From an uncultured Lysobacteraceae bacterium (GTDB taxonomy: Bacteria; Pseudomonadota; Gammaproteobacteria; Xanthomonadales; Xanthomonadaceae): DNA of 64,000 nucleotides. Position numbers and translations under genes: made by a program. The notes under the pieces are model-generated. The model was given only the letters and a program-made list of their open reading frames with translations, was not told the DNA's origin and searched no databases. Shown here piece by piece: positions 42,360-51,259 of the stretch; the stretch's first letter is position 1; each line of letters begins with the position of its first letter. Where the stretch lies: assembly GCA_937897645.1 (NCBI GenBank), contig CALCNV010000031.1:1-64000 (forward strand), written 5' to 3'.

Positions 42360-43535
42360 TCAGCCGCCGCGGGCCTGCAATGCATTCACCGCAGGCAGCT
42401 CCTTGCCTTCCAGGAATTCCAGGAACGCGCCGCCGCCCGTGGAGATGTAGCTGATGTCGTCGGCGATATCGTATTTGTCGACGGCAGCCAGGGTGTCGCC
42501 GCCGCCCGCGATGGAGAACGCGGCAGACGCGGCAATCGCGCGCGCCAGGGTTTCGGTGCCTTTGCCGAAGGCGTCGAACTCGAACACGCCGACCGGTCCG
42601 TTCCACACCACCGTGCCCGCCGCTTTGATCATCGCTGCGTAACGCGCCGCCGTCTCTGGGCCGATGTCCAGGATCATGTCGTCCGCACCCACGCCGGTCA
42701 CGGGCTTCACCGTGGCGACGGCATCGGCCTTGAATTCGGCCGCGACCACCACGTCGGTGGGCACCGGGATATCGGCTCCGCGCGCCTTGGCATCGGCGAT
42801 GATCTGGCGGGCGGTATCCAGCAGGTCCAGTTCCACCAGCGACTTGCCCACGCCGTGGCCTTGCGCGGCGATGAAGGTGTTGGCGATGCCGCCACCGACG
42901 ATGAGCTGGTCGACCTTGCCGACCAGGTTGGAGAGCAGTTCAAGTTTGGTCGAGACCTTGCTGCCGGCGACGATGGCGAGGACCGGATGCGCGGGCTTGT
43001 CGAGTGCCTTGGCAAGCGCATCCAGTTCACCCATCAGCAACGGACCACCGGCCGCCTGTTTGGCGAACCGGATGACGCCATGCGTGGAAGCCTGCGCGCG
43101 ATGCGCGGTGCCGAACGCATCCATCACGAACACGTCGCAGAGCGCGGCGTATTGCTTGGAAAGTGCTTCATCGTCCTTGCCCTCGCCGACGTTCATGCGG
43201 CAGTTTTCCAGCAGCACGATCTGGCCCGGCGCGACGTCGACGCCGCCGACCCAGTCCTTCACCAGCGGCACGTCCGCGCCGAGGAGTTCCGACAAGCGTG
43301 CAGCTACAGGCGCGAGTGAATCTTCCTGTGTCCACACGCCTTCCTTGGGACGACCCAAGTGCGAGGTCACCATGACCGCCGCGCCTTTCTCCAATGCCAA
43401 CTTGAGCGTAGGCAACGATGCAGTGATGCGCTGCTCGGACGTGATGCGCCCGCCGTCGATCGGCACGTTGAGATCCTGGCGGATCAGCACGCGCTTGCCA
43501 GCAAGGTCGAGGTCGGTCATGCGAAGAATGGACAT
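42360..43535 (-). CDS. pgk: Phosphoglycerate kinase
   Basis: The 391-residue enzyme transfers phosphate from 1,3-bisphosphoglycerate to ADP. It has LAGKRVLIRQDLNVPIDGGR, TSHLGRPKEG, LLENCRMNVGE, VAGSKVSTKLELL and the nucleotide site WNGPVGVFEFDAFGKGT with GGGDTLAAV near the end. The frame is open to 43748, but that extension runs through repeats and a hexamer tract; the ATG at 43535 (MSILRMTDLDL) gives the family start. Confidence 0.97.
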   Translation of the reverse strand: MSILRMTDLDLAGKRVLIRQDLNVPIDGGRITSEQRITASLPTLKLALEKGAAVMVTSHLGRPKEGVWTQEDSLAPVAARLSELLGADVPLVKDWVGGVDVAPGQIVLLENCRMNVGEGKDDEALSKQYAALCDVFVMDAFGTAHRAQASTHGVIRFAKQAAGGPLLMGELDALAKALDKPAHPVLAIVAGSKVSTKLELLSNLVGKVDQLIVGGGIANTFIAAQGHGVGKSLVELDLLDTARQIIADAKARGADIPVPTDVVVAAEFKADAVATVKPVTGVGADDMILDIGPETAARYAAMIKAAGTVVWNGPVGVFEFDAFGKGTETLARAIAASAAFSIAGGGDTLAAVDKYDIADDISYISTGGGAFLEFLEGKELPAVNALQARGG

Positions 43536-43643
43536 GGCGGGTTCCGTGGGGTGTCGGGCGGATATTGTCGGAGGTTGGATGGGAAGCGGCAATTGATTGC
43601 GGAATCGGAAATCGAGATCGCGGCTGTTGGCTGTTGCCCTTAG

Positions 43644-43755
43644 CCTCCTCCCTTGCGAAGCAGGGGAGGATCGAGGAGGGGTGTTTTTGATCTTGATCTT
43701 GATCTTGATCTTGATCCTATCCAACAACCAAGAACCAACAACCAGCACCCAGTCC
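43644..43755. repeat. Composite repeat: CTCCTCCC hairpin, five TTGATC hexamers, CAACAACC units
   Basis: CCTCCTCCC at 43644 pairs with GGGAGG/GGAGGGG to 43681. Five exact TTGATC copies follow at 43687-43716, then CCAACAACCAAGAACC units at 43720-43755 of the family seen at 8951 and 51121. The block fills the space between pgk and rimI. Confidence 0.7.
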
Positions 43756-43767
43756 CACCACCCCCAC

Positions 43768-44274
43768 CTACAACGGCGGCATAGTCTCGATGTCGTCGGC
43801 CACCAGCTCCATCGCCATCACCAGCGCGTCCTCGCGGCCATCATGCGACGGGTAATAGCGCGGGCGACGCCCGATTTCGTTGAATCCTTCGTCGTGGTAC
43901 AGCGCGATGGCAGGCGGATTGGACGGACGGACTTCCAGGAAGATGCGCGCCGCGCCGCGATCACGCGCCAGCGCGACCAATGCGCGCAGCAGGTAGCGAC
44001 CGTGGCCGCGACCCTGCCGTTCCGGTGCCACGCAGACATTGAGGATGTGCGCTTCGTCCGCGGCCAGGCTGATCACGCCGTAGCCGATCACCAGGCCGTG
44101 TTCGTGCAACACCCAGGCGGGATACGCCGCCAGCAGGCAATCGCGGAAGATGCCGCGCGTCCACGGGAACGGATACGCGCGCTGTTCAATGGCAAGGATG
44201 GCGTCCAGGTCGGACTCGCGCATCGCGCGCAATCCCGGCGGAGTATTTTCCGCGTCAACCTGGACTGCGCTCAC
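43768..44274 (-). CDS. rimI: Ribosomal protein S18-alanine N-acetyltransferase RimI
   Basis: The 168-residue GNAT enzyme acetylates the N-terminal alanine of ribosomal protein S18. It has LRAMRESDLDAILAIEQRAY, PFPWTRGIFRDCL, the acetyl-CoA motif VAPERQGRGHGRYLL and LEVRPSNPPAIALYHDEGF. The frame is open to 44406; the GTG at 44274 overlaps the upstream gene by 4 bases (GTGA) and gives the normal length. It follows the HolD-like gene, as in enterobacterial holD-rimI. Confidence 0.92.
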   Translation of the reverse strand: MSAVQVDAENTPPGLRAMRESDLDAILAIEQRAYPFPWTRGIFRDCLLAAYPAWVLHEHGLVIGYGVISLAADEAHILNVCVAPERQGRGHGRYLLRALVALARDRGAARIFLEVRPSNPPAIALYHDEGFNEIGRRPRYYPSHDGREDALVMAMELVADDIETMPPL

Positions 44275-44669
44275 GGCACCTGCCGTTTGCGCAGCGCGCG
44301 CAGCTGCGGCCACAGTGCGCGCTTGGCCGCGGCATTGCCACGCAGCGTGGAGGACGCAGGCCACTGCGCGATGACGGCGGCGGCGTCCGCCGCATTGGGG
44401 TTGCAACCAGACGCGCGGATGAGCGCGAAATGCAGTTTGTCGGGCAGGCGTGAACTTGCACGGCGCGTCGGGGCGGCCACGGCAACAGGTTCTGCAGCAG
44501 CAACCGGATCAGGACGACGAGGACGTGCCGGTGCAGGATCGGGAACAACCGCAGGCAGGGGTTTGCGGACGGAGGGAGTTTCAACTGCAGCCGGAGCCAA
44601 CGCGGCCCCTTGCACGTAGACCGTATGGCCGAGTGCCTTCAGCCACTGCTGCTGCTCCGCGGACCACAT
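44271..44669 (-). CDS. HolD-like protein (candidate DNA polymerase III psi subunit)
   Basis: The 132-residue protein begins MWSAEQQQWLKALGHTVYV and ends with LRGNAAAKRALWPQLRALRK. The first part resembles the N-terminal peptide by which psi (HolD) binds chi, and the second the conserved L-x-x-N-x-x-A-K/R-x-A-L-W end of HolD. The middle is Pro/Ala-rich and low in complexity. Synteny supports it: it lies directly before and overlaps rimI by 4 bases, as holD does in E. coli. Psi would link the clamp loader to SSB through chi. Sequence similarity is weak, so the call is tentative. Confidence 0.6.
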   Translation of the reverse strand: MWSAEQQQWLKALGHTVYVQGAALAPAAVETPSVRKPLPAVVPDPAPARPRRPDPVAAAEPVAVAAPTRRASSRLPDKLHFALIRASGCNPNAADAAAVIAQWPASSTLRGNAAAKRALWPQLRALRKRQVP

Positions 44670-44674
44670 CGCGC

Positions 44675-45451
44675 TCACGCCGCGTCCGGCGTCTTGCGCC
44701 AGCGCTTCCACAGCCAGTACGCAGGGCCGGACGACGCATACACCACGCCGATGGCGAGCAAGGCACGCGGCAGGTCCATGGCCAGCACGGCGATGACCAC
44801 CGGCACCAGGAACAGCACGTAGAACGGAACGCGATCCGACTTGGTACCGCCCTCACCGCTGCCCTTGAAGCTCCAGAAGCGGATGCGGCTGACCATCAGC
44901 AAAGCCGCCACCAGGGTCACGCCCAGCGCGACGTAACGCAGCTCTTCGCCACTCCAGCCCAGGTCGCCATCGGCGAACGCCCACACGAACGACATCATCA
45001 AGCCCGCCGCCGCCGGACTGGCCAGGCCAACGAACCAGCGCTTGTCCGTACTGCCCACCTGCGTGTTGAACCGCGCCAGCCGCAGCGCCGCGCAGGCCGC
45101 ATACAGGAACGCCACCGCCCAGCCCACGCGCCCCATCACGCTGCCATCGAACTTCAGGTACGACAGCGCCCAGTGGTACATCACCAGTGAAGGTGCCATG
45201 CCGAAACTGACCAGGTCGGCCAGCGAGTCGTACTGCACGCCGAAATCGGTGCTGGTGCCGGTCATGCGCGCCACGCGGCCATCGATGCCATCCATCACCG
45301 CGGCGATGAATACCGCCACCGCCGCATGCACGAACTGGCCGTTGGCCGCGGCGATGATCGCGTAGAAACCCGCGAACAGGCCCGCCGTGGTGAACAGGTT
45401 GGGCAGCAGGTAGATGGTGCGGGAACGCGGCGGGTGCTTGTTTTCGTCCAT
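44675..45451 (-). CDS. pssA: CDP-diacylglycerol-serine O-phosphatidyltransferase
   Basis: The 258-residue inner-membrane enzyme makes phosphatidylserine from CDP-diacylglycerol and serine. It carries the CDP-alcohol phosphotransferase signature in DGIDGRVARMTGTSTDFG followed by QYDSLADLVSFG. Some seven or eight membrane helices follow from residue 15. The ATG at 45451 (MDENKHPPRSRTIYLLPN) is the family start. It is the first gene of a pssA/holD-like/rimI unit, with a 5-base gap to the next gene. Confidence 0.93.
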   Translation of the reverse strand: MDENKHPPRSRTIYLLPNLFTTAGLFAGFYAIIAAANGQFVHAAVAVFIAAVMDGIDGRVARMTGTSTDFGVQYDSLADLVSFGMAPSLVMYHWALSYLKFDGSVMGRVGWAVAFLYAACAALRLARFNTQVGSTDKRWFVGLASPAAAGLMMSFVWAFADGDLGWSGEELRYVALGVTLVAALLMVSRIRFWSFKGSGEGGTKSDRVPFYVLFLVPVVIAVLAMDLPRALLAIGVVYASSGPAYWLWKRWRKTPDAA

Positions 45452-45544
45452 GCGTCGCAGTTTAGCCCAACCGTGCGACTTGCCAGCCCGGCCCGGCAAT
45501 GCTGCAATCACGACCTCCCCCGATCCACACTACCGGAGGCCGCC

Positions 45545-45967
45545 ATGCGTGCCCTGTCCACCCGAACCCTCCTGCTTCGCTGCTGCACGCTGGTCGTGCT
45601 GATAGGCGCCTGCTCCACCGCCTTCGCGGCGGGCAAGGTCTACCAGTGGAAAGACGCCAAGGGCGTCACCCACTTCTCGGACAGCCCGCCACCGGCAGGC
45701 CAGAAGGCGCAGGACCGGCGCATCGACAACCGGGGCGAGCCGATACCGGAATCCGCCGCCGGCAAAGCGGCCGTCGAGAACCCCATGTGCACCACCGCCA
45801 AGCGCAATCTGACTGCACTCGCCAGCAGTTCCCCCGTGGTGCAGGACACCGATGGGGACGGCAAGCCCGACAAGACACTGGGTGAGGACGACCGGTCCAG
45901 CCAGCGCGGACTGGCCGAAGCCGCGGTCAAGGCCTACTGCACGCCGGTGGCCAGCGCCGGCGGTTGA
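45545..45967 (+). CDS. DUF4124 domain periplasmic protein
   Basis: The 140-residue protein has a signal peptide (cleaved after AFAAG, about residue 29). The DUF4124 motif VYQWKDAKGVTHFSDSPPP follows immediately. A tail contains DTDGDGKPDKTLGED, a possible Ca2+-binding loop, and two cysteines that could form a disulfide. Function of the domain is unknown. It lies 3 bases before a second DUF4124 gene, suggesting an old duplication. Confidence 0.85.
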   Translation: MRALSTRTLLLRCCTLVVLIGACSTAFAAGKVYQWKDAKGVTHFSDSPPPAGQKAQDRRIDNRGEPIPESAAGKAAVENPMCTTAKRNLTALASSSPVVQDTDGDGKPDKTLGEDDRSSQRGLAEAAVKAYCTPVASAGG

Positions 45968-45970
45968 GCC

Positions 45971-46252
45971 ATGCGCGCCGTCTGGGCCATCGTCGCCGGC
46001 GTCTCACTGGGCGCCGGGGTCGCGTGGTGGCTGGCACGCGAAGCGCCTGAAAAACAGGTCGAGAAACAGCAGCGCGCCGAACAGGCCGCCGCCGCCCAGG
46101 CGCGCGACGCACGCCCTTCGCTGTACCGCTGGCGCGACGACGCCGGAGTCCTGCAGATCACGGACAAGCCACCCAAAGGGCGTCCCTTCGAGCGGATCGA
46201 CCGCGATCCAAAGCGTGGCATCCAGGTAAAAGGCGAGCCAAGCGGTCAATAA
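45971..46252 (+). CDS. Small membrane-anchored DUF4124-like protein
   Basis: The 93-residue protein has one N-terminal membrane helix (VWAIVAGVSLGAGVAWWLA), a short Lys/Gln/Ala-rich helix and a DUF4124-like motif LYRWRDDAGVLQITDKPPKG. It would be anchored in the inner membrane with the domain outside. It is 3 bases downstream of the other DUF4124 gene and likely cotranscribed. Function unknown. Confidence 0.8.
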   Translation: MRAVWAIVAGVSLGAGVAWWLAREAPEKQVEKQQRAEQAAAAQARDARPSLYRWRDDAGVLQITDKPPKGRPFERIDRDPKRGIQVKGEPSGQ

Positions 46253-46465
46253 GCAAAAAAGGCGTCTTGGACACGGATAAGAGCGGATAAAGGCTGAGGA
46301 AAGCCGCGGAGGTTGGGGCTTGGAAAGCCACCATTTCACGCTCAAATCCGCTTTGATCCACGCCAAGGCTTCTTTACCAGCCCGCTCTCGCGACAGCATC
46401 CCTAGAACATCACGCGGCCAACACTGGCAAAATGGGGATTCTCTTTCCCCAAAGTCCCCTGCCCG

Positions 46466-48160
46466 ATGCGCCTGTCGCAATTCCACCTACGCACCACCAA
46501 GGAAACTCCCGCCGACGCCGAGATCATCAGCCACCAGCTGATGCTGCGCGCCGGCATGGTCCGCAAGCTCGCCTCCGGCCTCTACACCTGGTCACCGCTT
46601 GGGCTGCGCGTACTGCGCAAGGTGGAAGCCGTGGTGCGCGAGGAAATGAACCGCGCCGGCGCCATCGAACTGCTGATGCCGACCATCCAGCCGCGCGAAC
46701 TGTGGGAAGAGACCGGGCGCTGGCAGAAATTCGGTCCCCAGCTGCTGAAGATCAAGGACCGCAAGGAGGCCGAGTTCTGCTACAGCCCGACGGCCGAGGA
46801 AGCCATCACCGACTTCGCGCGCCAGGAACTGGCCAGCTACAAGCAGCTGCCGGTGAATTTCTACCAGATCCAGACCAAGTTCCGCGACGAGATCCGTCCG
46901 CGCTTCGGCGTGATGCGCGCGCGCGAATTCCTGATGAAGGACGCGTACTCGTTCCACCTGACCGACGAAGGCCTGGTCGCCGAATACAACAACATGCACG
47001 CCGCCTACACGCGCATCTTCACCCGCCTTGGGCTGGATTTCCGCGCCGTGCTTGCGGATTCCGGCGCCATCGGTGGCGATGCGTCACAGGAATTCCACGT
47101 ACTCGCCGATTCGGGCGAAGACGCCATCGCGTTCTCCACGGGTTCCGAGTACGCCGCCAACCTGGAAACCGCGCAGGCGGCCTTGCCCGCCGCGCGGGCC
47201 GATGCGAGTGAGTCCATGCGCAAGGTGGAAACGCCGACGCAGAAGACCTGCGAAGAAGTGGCGGCACTGCTCGGCATTGACCTGGCACGCACCGCCAAAT
47301 CCATCGCGGTGATGACCGAAGCGGGCTTCGTGCTGGCCCTGGTGCGCGGCGACCACGCGGTCAACGAGGTCAAGCTGGGCAAGGTGACTGGACTGTCTGA
47401 TTACCGCATGGCGACCGAAGCGGAAATCCTCGAGCACCTGGGCAGCGAACCCGGCTTCCTGGGCCCGATGAACGCGAAAAAGCCGGTCCGCATCGTTGCT
47501 GATCGCGAAGTAGCGGCCATGGCCGACTTCGTGGTCGGCGCGAACGAAGCTGGCTTCCACATCGCGGGCGTGAACTGGGGCCGCGACCTGCCGGAGCCGG
47601 AGACCATCGCGGACATCCGCAACGTCGTGGCCGGCGACCGCGCGCAGGATGGCGGCGAATTGAAGATCGTGCGCGGCATCGAGGTCGGCCACGTCTTCCA
47701 GTTGGGCCGCAAGTACGCCGAAGCCATGGGCGCCACCGTGCTGGATGAAAACGGCAAGGCTACCGTCATGAGCATGGGCTGCTACGGCATCGGCGTATCG
47801 CGCATCGTGGCCGCGGCCATCGAACAGAACCATGACGCCGCCGGCATCATCTGGCCCGCCCCGATGGCGCCGTGGACGGTGGCGATCTGCACGATCAATC
47901 CCAAGAACGATGCCGCCGTCAGCGCAGCCGCGCAGGCGTTGTTCGACGAGCTGCAAGCCGCCGGCGTCGACGCCGTCATGGATGACCGCGGCCTGCGCCC
48001 GGGGCAGATGTTCGCCGACATCGAACTGATCGGCATCCCGCACCGCGTGGTGATCTCGGAGCGCGGGCTGGCGGCGGGCACGTTCGAGTACCGCGCACGT
48101 CGAGCGAGCGAAGCAGAGAATCTTGGGCGTGAAGAGTTGTTGGCGAAGTTGATTGGTTAG
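46466..48160 (+). CDS. proS: Prolyl-tRNA synthetase
   Basis: The 564-residue class II synthetase charges tRNA-Pro. It shows motif 1 near LASGLYTWSPLGLRVLRKVE, motif 2 TKFRDEIRPRFGVMRAREF, an INS editing domain at about 230-400 (TAKSIAVMTEAGFVLALVRG) and motif 3 GCYGIGVSRIVAAAIEQ. The C-terminal anticodon domain follows. It is the bacterial type with editing domain. The 213 bases before it hold no other recognisable element. It is followed by a clear terminator. Confidence 0.97.
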   Translation: MRLSQFHLRTTKETPADAEIISHQLMLRAGMVRKLASGLYTWSPLGLRVLRKVEAVVREEMNRAGAIELLMPTIQPRELWEETGRWQKFGPQLLKIKDRKEAEFCYSPTAEEAITDFARQELASYKQLPVNFYQIQTKFRDEIRPRFGVMRAREFLMKDAYSFHLTDEGLVAEYNNMHAAYTRIFTRLGLDFRAVLADSGAIGGDASQEFHVLADSGEDAIAFSTGSEYAANLETAQAALPAARADASESMRKVETPTQKTCEEVAALLGIDLARTAKSIAVMTEAGFVLALVRGDHAVNEVKLGKVTGLSDYRMATEAEILEHLGSEPGFLGPMNAKKPVRIVADREVAAMADFVVGANEAGFHIAGVNWGRDLPEPETIADIRNVVAGDRAQDGGELKIVRGIEVGHVFQLGRKYAEAMGATVLDENGKATVMSMGCYGIGVSRIVAAAIEQNHDAAGIIWPAPMAPWTVAICTINPKNDAAVSAAAQALFDELQAAGVDAVMDDRGLRPGQMFADIELIGIPHRVVISERGLAAGTFEYRARRASEAENLGREELLAKLIG

Positions 48161-48189
48161 AAAGCGCGGTCAGCAATAATGAGCCAAGT

Positions 48190-48219
48190 GAACGCCGGCT
48201 CCGCCGGCGTTCTTGCTTT
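48190..48219 (+). terminator. Rho-independent terminator of proS
   Basis: GAACGCCGGC pairs with GCCGGCGTTC across a 3-base loop and is followed by TTGCTTT, 30 bases after the proS stop. Confidence 0.8.
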
Positions 48220-48237
48220 ATGGATTTCTCTTTGGCC

Positions 48238-48450
48238 CTTCATGCCCGCCACCCCCCGTGAGGTGCGGCAATCGGGACGGGCAAACCCCGCAGGGGCGGC
48301 GCACATGGATGTGCGCCGTTTCCGGAGGCGCAGAGCCTGCCCCGTACTTGATACGGGGGCGGCTTTCTTTTGGTTACTTTGACCAGCCCTTCGGGCTGTT
48401 GAAGAGCGCTTCTTTGCCGTTCAAAGAAAAGTGACTCGCGCAAAGCGCGA
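48238..48450. repeat. Multi-hairpin intergenic element downstream of proS
   Basis: Five compact stems follow each other: 48297-48318 (CGGCGCACAT/ATGTGCGCCG), 48340-48358 (CCCCGTA/TACGGGG), 48384-48398 (CAGCCC/GGGCTG), 48410-48428 (TTCTTTG/CAAAGAA) and 48436-48450 (TCGCGC/GCGCGA). With TTTCTTTTGGTTACTTT it resembles a dispersed repeat I associate with xanthomonads. It may be a mobile repeat or a structured RNA. Together with the next repeat it explains the 445 bases without a gene. Confidence 0.55.
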
Positions 48451-48528
48451 AACGCTTTTTAACAGCGCAACTGGTCAACGCTCCTGGTATAGGAACTGGG
48501 AAACGCAAGAGTGGCAAAACCGAGCGAC

Positions 48529-48567
48529 AGCAAGATCAAGATGGATCCCAGCGTTCGCTGGGATGAC
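48529..48567. repeat. GATCAA tract plus GTCATCCCAGCG-family palindrome
   Basis: AAGATCAAGATGG leads into the palindrome GGATCCCAGCG/CGCTGGGATGAC (48543-48567), the family also found at 16589 and 30923. Confidence 0.7.
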
Positions 48568-48605
48568 GATGCGGGTGATTCGAAGATTCCTAACGATGAT
48601 TCCCG

Positions 48606-49853
48606 TCAGAGATTCTTCCGCGCCGGCATCAGCAGATTGCCGAACAGCAACCCCGCCACCAGCGCCATCACGATATTGGTCACGGTCAGCAGCGCTGAAT
48701 TGCCCACCACCATGTCCTGCTGCTGCACCATGCTCATCAGGCCGCGCAGGCTGGCGCTGCCTGGCACCAGCATGATGATGCCCGGGACGCGCACGATCGC
48801 GCCGGGCCTGTTGGCCCAGCGCGCGAACGCATTGCCCGCCGCGGTGAGCGTAAGCGCCGACAGGAAGATGCCCGCCGGGCTTCCCCATGCATCGCCGGCG
48901 AAGCGCGATATCAGGTAGCCGCAGATCGCCGCACCCATCACCCACGGATAGTCGCGCCGGTGCGCCTTGAACAACACCGCGAACGCATAGGCGGCCAGCA
49001 CCAGCGCGCCCCATTCCACCCAGTCCGGCTGCGGCCGCAACGCACGCACCCCGGGCACGAAGCCCAGCAACTCCGCCAAGGTCAGCGCAATCATGCTGCC
49101 CACCGTCAGCTTGAGGATGGTGGTGATGGCGCCGGCGAAACGTGCCGTGCCCGAGACGAGGTGCTGGCTGGTCAACTCGTTGACCGCGTTGGTCAAGGTC
49201 ATGCCGGGCAGCAGCACCACCAGCGAGGCGATGATCACCGTATTGAGGTTGAGCGGCTGGATGAACTGCGACACCAGCACCGCCACGAAGCCCGCCAGCA
49301 GCGCCGCGAGCGCATCGCTGGCTTCTTTCAGCTGCGGACGTTTGTCCGTCAACTGCGCCAGCACGCCGATCAACAGGCCGATCAGGGTGGCGGTGGCGAT
49401 ATCGATCCAGGGCAGGCGCCACAACCCGGCCACGGCACCCGATGCCAGGCCGAAGGCAAACAACTGGGTGGCGCGCCAGCGCAGGCTGGGCTTGCGATCC
49501 AACGCGCGCAGGGCGGTGTGGCCCTGGGCAATGCTGATGGCACCGCCGGCCACGGCTTCGGCAAGACGGTCGGCTTCCACCAGTTTGTAGAGGTCGTTCT
49601 CGCCGGGTGCCAGGCGGATCACCCGGGTGGTGTCGCTGGCGCCCAAGGGCTTGGACGGATCACTGAAGCTGAGGATCAGCCCGGTCGGGTTGGACCACGG
49701 CTCGCATTCCAGCCCCAGCTTCGTGGACAGCGAAATCACCGCGCCTTCCAGTCGCTGGGCGGTGGTGCCATAGGTATGCAGGCGACCGGCAATCTCGCAG
49801 ACGAAAGCGATGCGCTGGGCGTAGGTGGCGGTGAAAGGCGAGGTCTGCGACAT
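48606..49853 (-). CDS. ThrE-family threonine/serine exporter-like protein
   Basis: The 415-residue membrane protein combines the two domains of this family. A soluble N-terminal part (FVCEIAGRLHTYGTTAQRLE) leads into a first ThrE block with about five helices (VLLPGMTLTNAVNELT at 210-230). A second block follows with GIIMLVPGSASLRGLMSM. In other bacteria the two blocks can be separate YjjP/YjjB-type genes. Members export threonine, serine or succinate; the substrate here is not known. It is a single gene, divergent from the Mla-like operon. Confidence 0.88.
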   Translation of the reverse strand: MSQTSPFTATYAQRIAFVCEIAGRLHTYGTTAQRLEGAVISLSTKLGLECEPWSNPTGLILSFSDPSKPLGASDTTRVIRLAPGENDLYKLVEADRLAEAVAGGAISIAQGHTALRALDRKPSLRWRATQLFAFGLASGAVAGLWRLPWIDIATATLIGLLIGVLAQLTDKRPQLKEASDALAALLAGFVAVLVSQFIQPLNLNTVIIASLVVLLPGMTLTNAVNELTSQHLVSGTARFAGAITTILKLTVGSMIALTLAELLGFVPGVRALRPQPDWVEWGALVLAAYAFAVLFKAHRRDYPWVMGAAICGYLISRFAGDAWGSPAGIFLSALTLTAAGNAFARWANRPGAIVRVPGIIMLVPGSASLRGLMSMVQQQDMVVGNSALLTVTNIVMALVAGLLFGNLLMPARKNL

Positions 49854-49994
49854 GGCGGTAGTTTAGAGGTTTGCCCTGCTCATCAAGCAAAGGGCACCGA
49901 TGGCCCTGGCATGGCTGCGCGACGCGACCCCGGGAAGCCGCTGCACGCTGCTAACCTCACACTGGATACACTGCCTGCTCGCCGGACGAGCACC

Positions 49995-51110
49995 ATGCCC
50001 CAAACCGACCCACGCCCCCATTTTGAAACCGATGCCGCCGACCCTTCACGGGTAACGCTGGCCGGGCAATGGACGCTGGCCACCGCGCTCGAGGTAGCGG
50101 AATGCCTGCGCGAAGTCCCCGATACCACCACCACGATCGATGCCACCGGCATCTCGCGCATCGATTCCGCCGGCGTGCTGCAGCTGCTTCGCCATGCGGG
50201 CCGCCGCGGCATCGCGCCGGACCAGCTGCACTTCCGCGAAGAGCACCAATCGCTGGTGTCCACCATCGAAGACGTCGCCGACGACCGGCCCCGGAAAAAA
50301 CGCGACTACGGCTTCATCGCCGCACTCGCACGCCTGGGCCACAAAGTCCACGACAACGGCAAGGAGATCGTGGCCCTGGTCAGCTTCACCGGCGAGAACC
50401 TGGTGAAGATGCTGCGCACGATCAAGGAACCCAGGCGCCTGCGCGTCACCGCCACGGTTTTCCACATGGAACAGGTGGGCCTGGACGCGGTGCCACTGGT
50501 GATCCTGCTGTCCTACCTGGTTGGCGCGGTCATCGCCTTCCTCGGCTCCACCATCCTGCGCGATTTCGGCGCGGAGATTTACGTGGTGGAACTGGTCAGC
50601 ATTTCCTTCCTGCGCGAGTTCGCGGTGCTGCTGACCGCCATCGTGCTGGCGGGACGCACGGCCAGCGCCTACACCGCGCAGATCGGCGCCATGAAGAGTC
50701 GCGAGGAAATCGACGCGATCCGCACGCTTGGGCTGGACCCGATCGACCTGCTGGTGATCCCGCGCCTGCTGGCGCTGCTGGTCACCCTGCCGCTGCTGAC
50801 CTTCATCGCCATGATGGCTGGGCTTGCCGGCGGCGTGACCGTGGGCGCCTTCGACCTGGGCATACCACCGCAGATGTACATCGCACGCATGCACGAAACC
50901 ATCGACATAAAACACTTCCTGGTGGGCATGTCCAAGGCACCGGTCTTCGCCCTGGTCATCGGCCTGATCGGCTGCCTGGAAGGACTGCAGGTGGAAGGCA
51001 CCGCGCAATCGGTGGGCGAACGCACCACATCCAGCGTGGTGCAGGCGATTTCGCTGGTCATCATCCTCGACGCATTGGCGGCGTTGTGGTTCATGAACAT
51101 GGGTTGGTAG
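49995..51110 (+). CDS. MlaE-type lipid ABC transporter permease with N-terminal STAS domain
   Basis: The 371-residue protein fuses a STAS/MlaB-like domain (residues about 15-95, TIDATGISRIDSAGVLQLL) to an MlaE permease (about 110-371) with LREFAVLLTAIVLAGRTASA, AQIGAMKSREEIDAIRTLG and PRLLALLVTLPLLTF. MlaE-type permeases move phospholipids between inner and outer membrane with MlaF, MlaD and MlaB. The ATG at 49995 gives a complete STAS domain; the frame is open further upstream only as an antisense shadow. It is the first gene of the operon, although a 149-bp repeat-rich gap follows it. Confidence 0.92.
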   Translation: MPQTDPRPHFETDAADPSRVTLAGQWTLATALEVAECLREVPDTTTTIDATGISRIDSAGVLQLLRHAGRRGIAPDQLHFREEHQSLVSTIEDVADDRPRKKRDYGFIAALARLGHKVHDNGKEIVALVSFTGENLVKMLRTIKEPRRLRVTATVFHMEQVGLDAVPLVILLSYLVGAVIAFLGSTILRDFGAEIYVVELVSISFLREFAVLLTAIVLAGRTASAYTAQIGAMKSREEIDAIRTLGLDPIDLLVIPRLLALLVTLPLLTFIAMMAGLAGGVTVGAFDLGIPPQMYIARMHETIDIKHFLVGMSKAPVFALVIGLIGCLEGLQVEGTAQSVGERTTSSVVQAISLVIILDALAALWFMNMGW

Positions 51111-51120
51111 GAGCGTTTCG

Positions 51121-51259
51121 GTTGCGGGTTGTTGGTTGTTGGTTCTTGGTTCTTGGTAGTTTTTTTGCTGTCGAATTTTTTCGTTCTCCCTGCATCCAAA
51201 AGATGAGCCTCCGCCCCGGTCATTGATCCAACAACCAACAACCAAGAACCCACAACCCA
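51121..51259. repeat. Inverted repeat of TTGTTGG/TTCTTGG units in the Mla-like operon
   Basis: Units of GGTTGTTGGTTGTTGGTTCT from 51126 are mirrored by CCAACAACCAACAACCAAGA ending about 51250. This family also occurs at 8951-9077 and 43720-43755. It occupies the whole gap between the permease and ATPase genes. Confidence 0.75.

Noticed and set aside
42360..43748. A 71-residue N-terminal extension of phosphoglycerate kinase with an Ile-Lys repeat
   Set aside because: It is translation of the TTGATC hexamer tract and palindromic repeats; the family start lies at 43535.
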